The notes: generated from the letters alone by a model not told the origin. A DNA stretch of 64,000 bases from Aurantiacibacter sediminis (GCF_016019885.1 NZ_JAEANY010000001.1:793501-857500); one strand, 5' to 3'. Shown: positions 1 to 9,280, counted from the first letter of the stretch. Numbers and translations are program-made.

Positions 1-1
1 C

Positions 2-550
2 CAGACCCCGCGTCAGAACACTACGATCGCCAATGCGACTTTCATTCAGCGCAAGGACGATGATCAGGTTGTGCGCATCCGTGGCGGCACGGATTACGGC
101 CTTTACAACACGCTGATCTGGGACGCTTCGGCGGCAGGCACGCCTTGCATCCGGATCGATCTCGACGAAACGGTTCGCGCCGCCAATGCAGGGCTCGACG
201 ATGTCGGCCCGCCGCGCTTCGAATCGGTTGCGCTTCAGTGTGGCACCGATTTCCGTGACGGCAGCGGTGGCATTTCTGCTGCACAGGCCGAAGGCATTTT
301 CGACAGCGGCACCGGCAACGACAAGAGCTACACCAACACGCTGGTGAACGGTTACCTTAACGGCGCGAATGAAAATGGCTTCATGACCATTTTCGACGTG
401 ACCACGCTCGGCAGCTTCTTCGAAGCGACCAACTTCATCGGCGCGGTTTCCGATAGCGATGACTGGACCCAGGGCTGGACCTGCGATTCTTCGGCGGTGA
501 GCTTCGGCAACAACACCGGCAATTGCATCGACATCCCGGTCTTCAACTGA
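2..550 (+). CDS. C-terminal part of a large exported protein encoded before a TonB receptor (5' end outside window)
   Basis: The reading frame is open from the left edge, so this is only the last ~182 residues of a longer protein. The visible part is rich in Asn, Asp, Gly, Thr and aromatic residues, has isolated cysteines that could form disulphides, and ends with the pattern FIGAV..(S)DDWTQGWTCD. I recall similar endings in large extracellular or lipoprotein partners encoded beside TonB receptors in marine bacteria. A strong terminator follows, and a TonB receptor starts 110 bp downstream on the same strand. A surface substrate-binding partner of that receptor is plausible by context, but the function is unknown. 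Confidence 0.6.
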   Translation, partial: QTPRQNTTIANATFIQRKDDDQVVRIRGGTDYGLYNTLIWDASAAGTPCIRIDLDETVRAANAGLDDVGPPRFESVALQCGTDFRDGSGGISAAQAEGIFDSGTGNDKSYTNTLVNGYLNGANENGFMTIFDVTTLGSFFEATNFIGAVSDSDDWTQGWTCDSSAVSFGNNTGNCIDIPVFN

Positions 551-558
551 TCGAGCAT

Positions 559-598
559 GGGGAGCGGCGCGCAGGGTAAGGCGCGGCGCTCCCCTTTT
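559..598 (+). terminator. Rho-independent terminator
   Basis: A GC-rich inverted repeat (559-572 with 581-594, 13 of 14 positions paired) has an 8-nt loop and is followed by TTTT at 595-598. It starts 9 bp after the stop codon of the preceding gene. Confidence 0.8.
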
Positions 599-660
599 GC
601 TCACCGGCAATCCGGCTGCGGCCTGATGCGATATTTTGGATCGAAATGAGGGGTTCCCCG

Positions 661-3390
661 ATGATCACCACTGGCAAGAAGCTGGCGGCCCTGCTTCTCC
701 TGTCCACCGCGCTCACCATACCGGGCGCGGCTTTTGCGCAAGATACGCAGCTTCCGCCGCAGGATGTCGACCCGACGCCGCCGGAAGACCTGAGCACGCC
801 GCAGGACGATGACCTGCAGGATGAGGACCTGCAGGACGAAGACGAGCAGGTCGACGAATCCGACATCTCGATCCCGGGCGGAGCGATCATCGTAACGGGC
901 CGGATCAATCGCGATCCAACCCAGAGCTCCAGCCAGGTTGTCAGTGTCCTTTCGACCGAGCAGATTGCCCGTACGGGTGAAGGCGACATCGCAGGCGCGC
1001 TTGGCCGCGTGACCGGCCTCTCGGTCCAGGGTCAGGGTTTTGTGTATGTCCGCGGTCTGGGCGATCGCTACTCGCTCGCCCTGTTGAACGGCCTCCCGCT
1101 GCCTTCGCCCCAGCCTCTCAGCCGCGTTGTTCCGCTCGACATCTTTCCGACCAATGTGGTCGCATCCAGCCTGGTGCAGAAAACCTATTCGGCGAACTTC
1201 CCGGGCGAATTCGGTGGGGGTGTGATCAACCTCACCACGCGCGCCGTGCCTGATGAAAGCTTCCTCACGATTGGCGGCGGCATCAGCGGGAATAGCGAGA
1301 CGACGTTCCAGCCGGGTCTTTCCTATTACGGTTCGGATTTCGACTGGTTCGGCTTCGATGACGGCACGCGCGATGTGCCGCCCGCGCTGCAAACCTATTT
1401 CGACAGCGGCCTGCAGCTGAGCGACATTCCGCTCGATGACAGCCAGAATTTTGACGGCGCGCCTGTCACGCAGACGGCAATCGGACAGCAGCTTGGCGAT
1501 CCGAACCTCATCCTGCTGCAACGCATTGGCGATATTCCGGCCAATTGGTCTGCCAGCCTGACAGCGGGCACGGCGGTCGATGTGGGTTCCGACGGACAGC
1601 TCGGCGTGGTCTTTACAGGATCGATCAGCAATCAATGGCGCACACGCGACATTATCTCGCAGAGCATTCTGGCCGACTTCTCGCTGGACAATGACTTCCG
1701 CGATGTGGTGACGGATAACCGCATTCTTGCCAACGCCATGCTCGGCATCGGCCTTGAAATCGGCGATCATCGCTTCCGCTTCACCAACCTCTTCATTCGC
1801 GACTCGCTGAAGCAGGCGCGGCTTTCGGTCGGTGAAGATTTCCAGGACGATGACAGCATCCAGCAGACCCAGACGGCCTGGTTCGAGCGCCAGCTGATCG
1901 ACAGCCAGCTCGTCGCTGAACTTGAATTCGGTGATCTCTCGCTGGATCTGCGCGGCGGCTATGCCCGTACCGATCGTGAAGCGCCTTACGAATACACATT
2001 CACCTATGTCCGGGACAATTCCTCGGGCGAATTCGGCGATCGTTTCATCAACGTGCTCGATCGCCAGACGGGTGACGCGGCAGTCGTGTTCTCTGACTTG
2101 CAGGAAGAATTGTGGTCCGGCGGTGCGGACGTCAGCTATCCGATTTTCGATAGCTTCGTGGTGACCGTAGGCGGTGCTTACACGGATACTCAGCGTTTCT
2201 CCGAACGCCGCGAGTTCCTGTTCAACGCTCCCACAAGCCTGCCCGACGGCGTCGGCGCGCTGCGGCCTGACTTGCTTCTCGGCAATGCCATTATCGAATT
2301 CTTCGACATCGGCCTCATCGAATCGACGCAGTCCGATCCGGCTTTCGATGCCGCGCTCGAAATTTGGGCGGGCTATGGCAAGATCAATTGGGAGCCGGTT
2401 CTCGGCCTCAGCATCGACGCTGGTGTCCGTTACGAAGATGCCGAGCAGAGCGTAAATCCGGCGCAGGTCTTCGACGTTGCACCTGTCTCTTCGGCCTCGA
2501 CATTGCTCGAAAACAGCTATTGGTTGCCTGCCGCCACGGTCACTTGGGAGCCGATTGAAGATCTGCAGATCCGCGCCAACGCAAGCCGCACTATCGCGCG
2601 CCCGCAATTCCGCGAATTGATTTTCCAGACCTATTACGATCCGGAAACCAACCGCCAGTTCAACGGCAACCCGCTGCTCATCGATAGCGAGCTGACCAAT
2701 TACGAAGTGCGCGTCGAATATTACATGGGCGGGCCGGATCGCGTTTCGGTTGCCGGTTTCTACAAGGATATCGAGAATCCGATCGAGGCATTCTCGAGCT
2801 TCTCCGACAACCAGCAGCTGACCAGCTTCGCCAACGCGCCGAGCGCCACGCTCTACGGTATCGAAGCCGATCTCGCCTATACGATCGACCTCCTCAATTG
2901 GGGCGGCTGGTTCGAGAGCAAGCAGATCGCGCTGTTTGCCAACTATACCTGGACCCAATCGGACATCGCGGTGGACGCTGCTGATGTGACGCAGCTGTTC
3001 CCAGGCGGCCCCGTGCCGGCGACGAACCTGTTCGTCGACGGCGTTCCGCTAACGGGACAATCCGATCACCTCGCAAACTTCCAGGTCAGCCTGGAAGACG
3101 TCGATCAATTGCAGCAATTCACCTTGCTGATGAATTATGGCAGCGAACGCGTGACCAGTCGCGGGACCGCCGGATTGCCGGACATCGTCGAAGATCCAGG
3201 CTTGAGAGTCGATTTCGTCTACCGCCAGGGTTTCGATCTTTTCGGAAGCGAAGCCGAGCTCAAGCTCGAAGCACGCAATATCTTCGGCCAGGACAATGAA
3301 GAGTTCCAGACCAACGGTGTCGATCGCGTGGAGATCAACAGCTTCGATATCGGCACAACATTTGGGGCATCGCTTTCGATCACTTTCTGA
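661..3390 (+). CDS. TonB-dependent outer membrane receptor (909 aa)
   Basis: Probable TonB-dependent receptor that imports a bound ligand across the outer membrane. The start at 661 is preceded by GAGGGG and gives a clean signal peptide (MITTGKKLAA...AAFAQD); an in-frame ATG at 646 would only add five residues. After the signal peptide comes an acidic stretch with tandem DLQDE repeats, then the plug domain (IIVTGRINRDP..., GLGDRYSLALLNG, PLDIFPTNVV) and a long beta-barrel ending in an aromatic residue (SLSITF). The GLGDRYS/PLDIFPT plug type is common in sphingomonads and often sits beside a large secreted partner like the one upstream. The ligand is unknown. A bidirectional terminator follows. 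Confidence 0.93.
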   Translation: MITTGKKLAALLLLSTALTIPGAAFAQDTQLPPQDVDPTPPEDLSTPQDDDLQDEDLQDEDEQVDESDISIPGGAIIVTGRINRDPTQSSSQVVSVLSTEQIARTGEGDIAGALGRVTGLSVQGQGFVYVRGLGDRYSLALLNGLPLPSPQPLSRVVPLDIFPTNVVASSLVQKTYSANFPGEFGGGVINLTTRAVPDESFLTIGGGISGNSETTFQPGLSYYGSDFDWFGFDDGTRDVPPALQTYFDSGLQLSDIPLDDSQNFDGAPVTQTAIGQQLGDPNLILLQRIGDIPANWSASLTAGTAVDVGSDGQLGVVFTGSISNQWRTRDIISQSILADFSLDNDFRDVVTDNRILANAMLGIGLEIGDHRFRFTNLFIRDSLKQARLSVGEDFQDDDSIQQTQTAWFERQLIDSQLVAELEFGDLSLDLRGGYARTDREAPYEYTFTYVRDNSSGEFGDRFINVLDRQTGDAAVVFSDLQEELWSGGADVSYPIFDSFVVTVGGAYTDTQRFSERREFLFNAPTSLPDGVGALRPDLLLGNAIIEFFDIGLIESTQSDPAFDAALEIWAGYGKINWEPVLGLSIDAGVRYEDAEQSVNPAQVFDVAPVSSASTLLENSYWLPAATVTWEPIEDLQIRANASRTIARPQFRELIFQTYYDPETNRQFNGNPLLIDSELTNYEVRVEYYMGGPDRVSVAGFYKDIENPIEAFSSFSDNQQLTSFANAPSATLYGIEADLAYTIDLLNWGGWFESKQIALFANYTWTQSDIAVDAADVTQLFPGGPVPATNLFVDGVPLTGQSDHLANFQVSLEDVDQLQQFTLLMNYGSERVTSRGTAGLPDIVEDPGLRVDFVYRQGFDLFGSEAELKLEARNIFGQDNEEFQTNGVDRVEINSFDIGTTFGASLSITF

Positions 3391-3418
3391 TCGCCAACGT
3401 CCAAACGCGTTACAAAAA

Positions 3419-3455
3419 GACCCGCCGCGCTCCAAAAAGCGCGGCGGGTCTTTTT
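3419..3455. terminator. Bidirectional Rho-independent terminator
   Basis: A perfect 13-bp inverted repeat (3419-3431 and 3438-3450) with a 6-nt loop is flanked by a T run on the right and an A run on the left. It can therefore end both the receptor gene and the convergent response-regulator gene. Confidence 0.9.
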
Positions 3456-3486
3456 CTGGAATCACTGGATGACTAGCGATGCCAGT

Positions 3487-4173
3487 TCAGGGGCGATCGA
3501 AGACGTAACCCCTGCCGTGAACCGTGCGCAGCAAGTGTTCTGCGCCGACCTTTCGCAAACCAGCGCGCAGGCGCTTGATCCAAACATCGACCGTGCGCAG
3601 ATATTCCGGATCGCCCTCTTTGCCGAGTGCATCGATCAGCTGCTGGCGCGAAAATATCCGCTCGGGATTTTCGGCGAGATAGCGCAGCACGCGAAACTCG
3701 TTTGGTCGCAATTCGATGCGCTCGCCATTCCAGCGTGCAAGCTCGCTATTTACGAAGATTTCCAGGTCGCCATGCACGATCTGGCGCTCTGTGGCCGATC
3801 GACCTGCGCCGTCGTCTAATGCGAGAACCCGGTCCAGCATGGCCTGCCGATCAAGCGGGGCCACGGCATAGTCATCGGCGCCTGCTTTCAACGCGCGGCG
3901 GCGATCCTCTGCATCGTCTTCATCGAGAACAAGCGTGATATGCGCATCTTTAGTGCGCTCATCAGCGCGAAGACGGCGCACCATTTCGAGGCCTGAAAGG
4001 TCGTCCATCACCCAATCCACAAAGGCCCATACAGAACCTTCGATCAGCAGTGTGGGCCCTTGCGGGGAGAGATGCGCAAAGATGAATTCGGTTTCGCCGT
4101 TGGCGAAAGACGAGAATTGCGCGGCGGCACTATCGGTGCTGAAAATCGTAACGCGGTCCATCGCTCTCGCCAT
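3487..4173 (-). CDS. OmpR/PhoB-family response regulator with degenerate receiver domain (228 aa)
   Basis: Cytoplasmic transcription factor. The C-terminal ~100 residues form a typical winged-helix DNA-binding domain (LRPNEFRVLRYLAENP..., TVDVWIKRLR, VHGRGYVF). The N-terminal receiver is unusual. The acceptor-type Asp is present (D53 in FVDWVMDDLSG), but the usual acidic pair after strand 1 is reduced to a single D14 (IFSTDSA), and the conserved Lys before the KPF-type Pro is Ala (A105 in YAVAPLD). Phosphorylation-independent or altered signalling is therefore likely. No histidine kinase gene is adjacent. The start may be the first ATG or the in-frame ATG four codons later. It is convergent with the TonB receptor gene. 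Confidence 0.88.
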   Translation of the reverse strand: MARAMDRVTIFSTDSAAAQFSSFANGETEFIFAHLSPQGPTLLIEGSVWAFVDWVMDDLSGLEMVRRLRADERTKDAHITLVLDEDDAEDRRRALKAGADDYAVAPLDRQAMLDRVLALDDGAGRSATERQIVHGDLEIFVNSELARWNGERIELRPNEFRVLRYLAENPERIFSRQQLIDALGKEGDPEYLRTVDVWIKRLRAGLRKVGAEHLLRTVHGRGYVFDRP

Positions 4174-4261
4174 CCTGAGATACGAGAGGTGTCGTGCCGT
4201 CTTTATTTGACTCGCTTATGACAATTTCCGCGCAAATCGCGGGGGTTGTGCGGAAATTATC

Positions 4262-5770
4262 TCAGGTCGCTGTTGCCGGGCAATATCGCGCCAGATACTC
4301 GCCATGCGAAGGCATGTGCTGAACGAGGAAGCGGATGGATTTCTCGATCTCGTCGAGTTCCTTCTTCGTCTCCGTCGGATCGAGCGTTGCCGCCATCGCG
4401 TTATGCCCCTGCATCGATATGCCTTGCCCCATCATCACCGCAGCCCAGCTGGTTTCAGTGAAAAGCTCGTCCTCCTCGCGGAAGATTTGGCCGTTCAGTT
4501 TGAACAATTCCATCTTCTCGGTGAGGCTGTCAGGCACACTCATCGTGCGGCAGTAGTTCCAGAATTCGGAATCGTCCCTGTCGGTGGCATGATAATGCAG
4601 GATCAGGAAATCGCGAATTTTCTCATATTCCTTATTGGTCAGCCGGTTGAAGGACCGGGCCTGCGTTTCGGTCACCTCGTCGAGCGATAGCAGCGCGATC
4701 AGCTTGTTAATGCCGGTGTTGATCAGGTGGATCGATGTCGATTCCAGCGGCTCCATGAAGCCTGCTGCAAGGCCAAGTGCGACGACATTCTTGTTCCAGA
4801 ATTTCTTGCGCCGTCCCGTCACGAAGCGCAGGTGGTTGGGATCGGCTGTCGGCTTGCCGGCCATATGCTCGATCAGGATATCGGTCGCTTCATCGGCTTC
4901 CATAAAGGCATCGCAATAGACATGGCCATTACCATTTCGGTGCTGCAGCGGGACTTGCCACTGCCAGCCCGCCGAATGCGCTGTGGCGCGAGTAAAGGGC
5001 GGAGCAGGGCTGCCATCATCGCGATTGCAAGGTAGGGCGACCGCGCGGTTACACGGAAGCCAATGCGTCCATTCTTCGTATCCGGTCTCCAACGCCTGCT
5101 CGATTAAAAGCCCGCGGAAGCCCGAACAATCGACAAAGAAATCGCCTTTGATTTCCTGTCCGCTTTCCAGCGTGACCGATGAAACGAAGCCGCTCTCGCT
5201 GTCGAGTTGGACGTCGCTGATCTTACCTTCCTGCCGCACAACGCCGCGCTTTTCTGCGTATTTACGAAGGAAGGCGGCATAGGCCGTCGCATTGATATGG
5301 TAAGCGTAATTGATCGGCGGCAGATCGTCGCGCCGCATATCGTCGGTCCGCGCAAATTTGCCGAAATAGGCGGCCATGGTCTCGGCATTGAAAACCTGGA
5401 TCGGGCGATTGTCGCCGGTCGATTGCTGATGATGCCAGATGTGGTGAAAGCTCAGACCACCCATTTCATAGCCATAATTGCCGAAGGGGTGGATATAGCT
5501 GTCGCCAAGCTTGCCCCAATTCACAAATTGGATGCCGAGCTTGAAAGAACCCTGCACGGCAGAAAGCATCTCCGCTTCATCGATTTCAAGCAGGCGCTGA
5601 AAATCGACAAATGGCGGGATCGTCGCTTCGCCAACACCGACGGTGCCGATCACTTCCGATTCGACCAAGGTGATCCCAAGCTCACGCCCTTCGCGCAGCC
5701 GTGAAAGCGCCGCCGCCGCCATCCAGCCGGCGGTGCCACCACCGACAATTACGATTTGATCAATAGCCAT
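4262..5770 (-). CDS. Tryptophan-halogenase-family flavoprotein (502 aa)
   Basis: Member of the flavin-dependent halogenase family (PrnA-like). The start at 5770 has a GGGAGTGGGG ribosome site and places the FAD-binding GxGxxG motif at the N-terminus (VIVGGGTAGWM, residues ~8-17). Also visible are the catalytic-type Lys (K77 in SFKLGIQF), the WxWxxP motif (W269-P274, WQWQVP) and the conserved Glu in MEPLESTSIH (E343). All key family residues are therefore present. The gene diverges from a large TonB receptor gene and shares its control region with two LacI-type palindromes. In Caulobacter- and Sphingomonas-like bacteria such genes recur in glycan-receptor loci. Whether they halogenate tryptophan is unproven, and the real substrate is unknown. 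Confidence 0.9.
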   Translation of the reverse strand: MAIDQIVIVGGGTAGWMAAAALSRLREGRELGITLVESEVIGTVGVGEATIPPFVDFQRLLEIDEAEMLSAVQGSFKLGIQFVNWGKLGDSYIHPFGNYGYEMGGLSFHHIWHHQQSTGDNRPIQVFNAETMAAYFGKFARTDDMRRDDLPPINYAYHINATAYAAFLRKYAEKRGVVRQEGKISDVQLDSESGFVSSVTLESGQEIKGDFFVDCSGFRGLLIEQALETGYEEWTHWLPCNRAVALPCNRDDGSPAPPFTRATAHSAGWQWQVPLQHRNGNGHVYCDAFMEADEATDILIEHMAGKPTADPNHLRFVTGRRKKFWNKNVVALGLAAGFMEPLESTSIHLINTGINKLIALLSLDEVTETQARSFNRLTNKEYEKIRDFLILHYHATDRDDSEFWNYCRTMSVPDSLTEKMELFKLNGQIFREEDELFTETSWAAVMMGQGISMQGHNAMAATLDPTETKKELDEIEKSIRFLVQHMPSHGEYLARYCPATAT

Positions 5771-5902
5771 AATCGCCCCACTCCCTCGGGCAGTCAGTTC
5801 CGATATTTCGCGCAATCTATCCGTTCATGCCGCCAATCGGAAGGGTGGGCCTTTGGCGGTGGAGGCAGATAATTGCAAAAATGTTACACCAAGCATGGGT
5901 GA

Positions 5903-5918
5903 ATGTGAACGTTCATAT
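5903..5918. promoter_or_regulatory. Probable LacI-family operator 1
   Basis: The core TGAACGTTCA (5906-5915) is a perfect palindrome with a CG centre, as in LacI/GalR operators. It lies between the divergent halogenase and TonB-receptor genes, 23 bp centre-to-centre from a second site. The LacI regulator encoded at 10343 is the obvious candidate to bind it. Confidence 0.65.
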
Positions 5919-5926
5919 TTTTGTGT

Positions 5927-5940
5927 TGTGAACGCTCACA
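5927..5940. promoter_or_regulatory. Probable LacI-family operator 2
   Basis: TGTGAACGCTCACA is a 14-bp palindrome with one mismatched pair beside its CG centre. It is 23 bp (about two helical turns) from operator 1, which suits co-operative binding on one face of the DNA. Confidence 0.65.
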
Positions 5941-6033
5941 TCGCTGGTATGTAAATGCTGATTCCTCGTGCGAGGATCAGTCAGGTGCCGACGACAGGCG
6001 GTGTGCAAAGCCTGCGTCGAAGGGGAGATTACA

Positions 6034-9000
6034 GTGCGCAAATCCATCATTTCACCCGCAGGACGGGTTCGTTCGCTTGCTACCGTTTCCAGCCTCGCGC
6101 TGGTCGCAGCAGTTCCGAATGTCGCGCTGGCGCAGGACGCGCCGGCTGACGAGGATCCTGAAGAAGAAGTCGCCGATGAGAATGTCATCATCGTCAGCGG
6201 CATCCGCGCCTCGCTTCAAAGTGCGCAGGATTTCAAGGAAGACGCCGATACGGTTGTCGATGTCATCACCGCTGAAGATATCGGCGCTCTGGCAGACCGC
6301 TCCGTTGCAGAAGCGCTGCAGCGCGTTCCGGGTGTCAACATCGACCGCTTTATCGGTAACGATGATCCGGACCGTTTCTCGGTCGAAGGTTCGGGAGTGA
6401 TCATCCGTGGCCTTCCTTTCGTGCAGGCCAATCTGAATGGTCGTGACGTATTCTCGGCCAATGGCGGTCGCGGCCTCGATTTCAACAATGTTTCGCCTGA
6501 GCTTCTCGGCCGTGTCGAAGTGTTCAAGAACGTCACCGCAGATATGATCGATGGCGGCATTTCGGGCACCGTGAACCTCGTTACTCGCAAGCCGCTGGAT
6601 AACCCTGGCCTGAACATCGCGGGCACTTTCGAGTATAATTACGGCGATCTCGCGCAGGAGTGGTCGCCCGGTTTCTCTGTTCTCGCTTCGAACACGTTCG
6701 ACACCGGTATCGGGACTTTTGGTTTACAGCTTGGCTATGCACAGCAAGAGCTCATCACGCGTTCCGATGCTTCGCAGATTACTGACCCCTGCTATCGGAA
6801 TGCCGATTTCAGCGGTGGTTGTATCCGCGTCGCTCCGGCGAGTTCGGCTGGTATCGGCGAACAGCAGTTCGACGAGACCAACTTCCCGCCTGAAGGCGCG
6901 GTCATCATTCCGAAGGGCGCGGGCGTTCGCACAAGCGACTTCGAGCGCGATCGCCGCGCCTATTCTGTTGTAGCGCAGTACGAAACAGCAGATCGCCGTA
7001 TGCTGATTACGGCAGAATATCTGCGCGCCGAAACCGACGGGTCGCTGCGCGAATTCTCCGCACTCGCTCTTGTCAATGATGACGGGCTTTTCCCGGGTTT
7101 CCGCGATGGCACTACGCCGGTCTTCGACGGCAATGCATTCCAGAGCGGCATTCTGACGCAGAACAACCCGTTCGGTGGCATCAATGGCATTCCGACGGAA
7201 CTGCTGCGCCTTGACCAGGAAGATGAAGATCTTGTCGAGGATTACTCGCTGCAGATCTTCATGGAACCGACGGATCGCCTGCGCTTCAATTTCGAAGGTC
7301 AGTACATCAACAATGCTCGTTCGCTCGATGGCTTCATCGCGGCGATGCAAACCTATTCCGACCTGTCGATCGACAATTCCGGCGAGACCCCGCAGGTTGT
7401 GTTCCTGTCGCCGGGCGATGCCACTTCGGATCCAAGCTATTTCACCGATCCGGCGCGCACCTTCTACTGGTTCGCTCTGGACAACCAGGCAGAAAACGAC
7501 GGCGAAATGTACTCGCTGCGCGGTGATGTCGAATATGACATTTCCGACACGGGTTTCTTCCGCAGCGCGCGTTTTGGTGCTCGCTGGTCGGAACGTGATC
7601 GCACCACGCGGAACGCCAACTTCTCCAATTGGGGTAACCTCGGCGCGCCGTGGACGGGACGCGGCGGCAATTGGAACTGCGGCGATTTCCAGGCCTTCGG
7701 CTGCGGCGGCGCGTATGTTTTCGACTTCCCTGAAAGCGCCAATCTTTACACGCCATTCGAAGGTGACTTCCAGCGCGGCAATGCGCCAACACCTTTTGGA
7801 AACGGTACGGCCTTCTACTTCGGTGGAGACGATGTGCTGCAGCGCTACCTTGATGGCAGCCTGGAAGAGCAGACCGATGCCATCACGGCATTCACGCTGA
7901 CGCCGAACGCATGGAACCCGATCTATTCGCGTTCAAATCTCGTGCCCGGTACGCCCTTCACTCCGGCTGAAATTTCCTCGATCGATGAAGAAACGCGTGC
8001 GGCCTATGCCCGCCTCGACTTCGGTCTCGATTTCGATAGCGGCGCGGAATTCTCCGGCAATGTCGGCGTTCGTTACGTCGAAACTACCGTAGGCGTACGT
8101 GGAGACATCGCTTTCCCGGGCGCCGATGCGCTTGGACTGCCGCTTGGAACGGTCGTGACGGTTGCTGGCCTGCGTGACGTCTGCGCGAACGCGCCGGCCG
8201 GCACGCCGGGTCTCGATTACTGTCTGCTGTCAGATGCGCGCCTTGCGGAATTCGCTCAGGCGTTCACTGGCGAGTCGCTGGCTGACGGATCGGATGTCGT
8301 TTATGACAACTGGCTGCCCGCGGCGAACCTGCGCTTCGACACCGGAACAGGCTTCGTGTTCCGCGGTGCCGTTTCGCGCGGCCTTTTCCGTCCAGATCTC
8401 GCGGCATTCCAGACTGGCGGAACGCTCGGAAACAACACTGGCGTGCTGCGGGAAGCTGGCACGCTTGAAAGTGGGCCGCTGTTTGCGATCCAGAGCGGCA
8501 ACCGCTTCCTTCAGCCAACGAGATCGTGGAACTATGACCTTTCGGCAGAGTGGTATTTCGATGATGTGGGCTCGCTGACGGCCGCCTTCTTCATGAAGGA
8601 TATCGAAGGGATTGTCAGTGGTGGCGCTGAAATCCGCAATTACACGACGCCAAGCGGCGCGACCGCAGAAGTACTTTATAGCGGACCGTTCAACCGCGAA
8701 GGCGGGACTCTGAAAGGGGTCGAGGTTGCCTATCAGCAGACCTATGACTTCCTTCCGGGTGCACTCGGAGGTCTGGGCTTCCAGGGCACCTACACATATG
8801 TCGATGCGGGATCGTTCAACAATACGAACCTCGCTGGCGCTAGCCCGATTGCCCCAAGCCTGCCGCTCGAGGGTGTTTCGGAACACACCGTCAACGCCGT
8901 GCTTTTCTACGAAATGTACGGTATCTCGGCTCGTGCGGCGTATAACTGGCGGTCCGACTTCCTGATTACGCCCCGCGATGTCATCTTCCCATTCTCGCCA

Positions 9001-9204
9001 ATCTACGGTGAGAGCACAGGGCAGCTCGACGCGTCGATCTTCTATGAGCTCACCGACAACATCAAAATCGGTGTCCAAGGTGTGAACCTGCTCGATGAAG
9101 TCACTCAGACGAGCCAGGTGATCGATTTTGACGGGACGCGAATAACCCGCTCGGCATTCCGAAACGACCGCCGCTATACCTTCCTCGTCAGGTTCAACTT
9201 CTAA
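6034..9204 (+). CDS. TonB-dependent receptor of the Xanthomonas/Caulobacter glycan type (1056 aa)
   Basis: Outer membrane receptor, probably for beta-glucan oligosaccharides. I chose the GTG at 6034 because it follows AAGGGGAG by 7 bp and gives a good signal peptide (VRKSIISPAG...PNVALAQD); an upstream ATG at 5968 lacks both. After an acidic linker the plug begins IIVSGIRASLQSAQDFKEDA and contains DIGALADRSVAEALQRVPGV, the signature of the large TonB receptor family common in Xanthomonas and Caulobacter. The barrel ends FLVRFNF. It is followed by GH16, LacI, MFS and GH3 genes, which points to a laminarin-like ligand. Two LacI-type operators lie ~95-130 bp upstream, so induction by the sugar is likely. 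Confidence 0.94.
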   Translation: MRKSIISPAGRVRSLATVSSLALVAAVPNVALAQDAPADEDPEEEVADENVIIVSGIRASLQSAQDFKEDADTVVDVITAEDIGALADRSVAEALQRVPGVNIDRFIGNDDPDRFSVEGSGVIIRGLPFVQANLNGRDVFSANGGRGLDFNNVSPELLGRVEVFKNVTADMIDGGISGTVNLVTRKPLDNPGLNIAGTFEYNYGDLAQEWSPGFSVLASNTFDTGIGTFGLQLGYAQQELITRSDASQITDPCYRNADFSGGCIRVAPASSAGIGEQQFDETNFPPEGAVIIPKGAGVRTSDFERDRRAYSVVAQYETADRRMLITAEYLRAETDGSLREFSALALVNDDGLFPGFRDGTTPVFDGNAFQSGILTQNNPFGGINGIPTELLRLDQEDEDLVEDYSLQIFMEPTDRLRFNFEGQYINNARSLDGFIAAMQTYSDLSIDNSGETPQVVFLSPGDATSDPSYFTDPARTFYWFALDNQAENDGEMYSLRGDVEYDISDTGFFRSARFGARWSERDRTTRNANFSNWGNLGAPWTGRGGNWNCGDFQAFGCGGAYVFDFPESANLYTPFEGDFQRGNAPTPFGNGTAFYFGGDDVLQRYLDGSLEEQTDAITAFTLTPNAWNPIYSRSNLVPGTPFTPAEISSIDEETRAAYARLDFGLDFDSGAEFSGNVGVRYVETTVGVRGDIAFPGADALGLPLGTVVTVAGLRDVCANAPAGTPGLDYCLLSDARLAEFAQAFTGESLADGSDVVYDNWLPAANLRFDTGTGFVFRGAVSRGLFRPDLAAFQTGGTLGNNTGVLREAGTLESGPLFAIQSGNRFLQPTRSWNYDLSAEWYFDDVGSLTAAFFMKDIEGIVSGGAEIRNYTTPSGATAEVLYSGPFNREGGTLKGVEVAYQQTYDFLPGALGGLGFQGTYTYVDAGSFNNTNLAGASPIAPSLPLEGVSEHTVNAVLFYEMYGISARAAYNWRSDFLITPRDVIFPFSPIYGESTGQLDASIFYELTDNIKIGVQGVNLLDEVTQTSQVIDFDGTRITRSAFRNDRRYTFLVRFNF

Positions 9205-9237
9205 AGTCGGAGCCTCATCATTTGAGTGAGGGCAGAT

Positions 9238-9280
9238 GGGCTCCGGCGCGGTAAGTGCGTCGGGGCCCATTCTTTTTCTG
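9238..9280 (+). terminator. Rho-independent terminator after the TonB receptor gene
   Basis: A 10-bp stem with one T-G wobble (9238-9247 with 9263-9272) is followed by TCTTTTTC. It would separate the highly expressed receptor transcript from the GH16-LacI-MFS genes. Confidence 0.7.

Noticed and set aside
601..2958. 785-residue open frame on the minus strand
   Set aside because: It lies wholly antisense to a TonB receptor gene with clear family motifs. Its translation has no domain and is Arg/Ala/Glu-rich, as expected for the complement of high-G+C coding DNA.
5958..5980. Hairpin in the leader of the glucan TonB receptor gene as a riboswitch
   Set aside because: A small bulged stem only; no known riboswitch consensus can be recognised.
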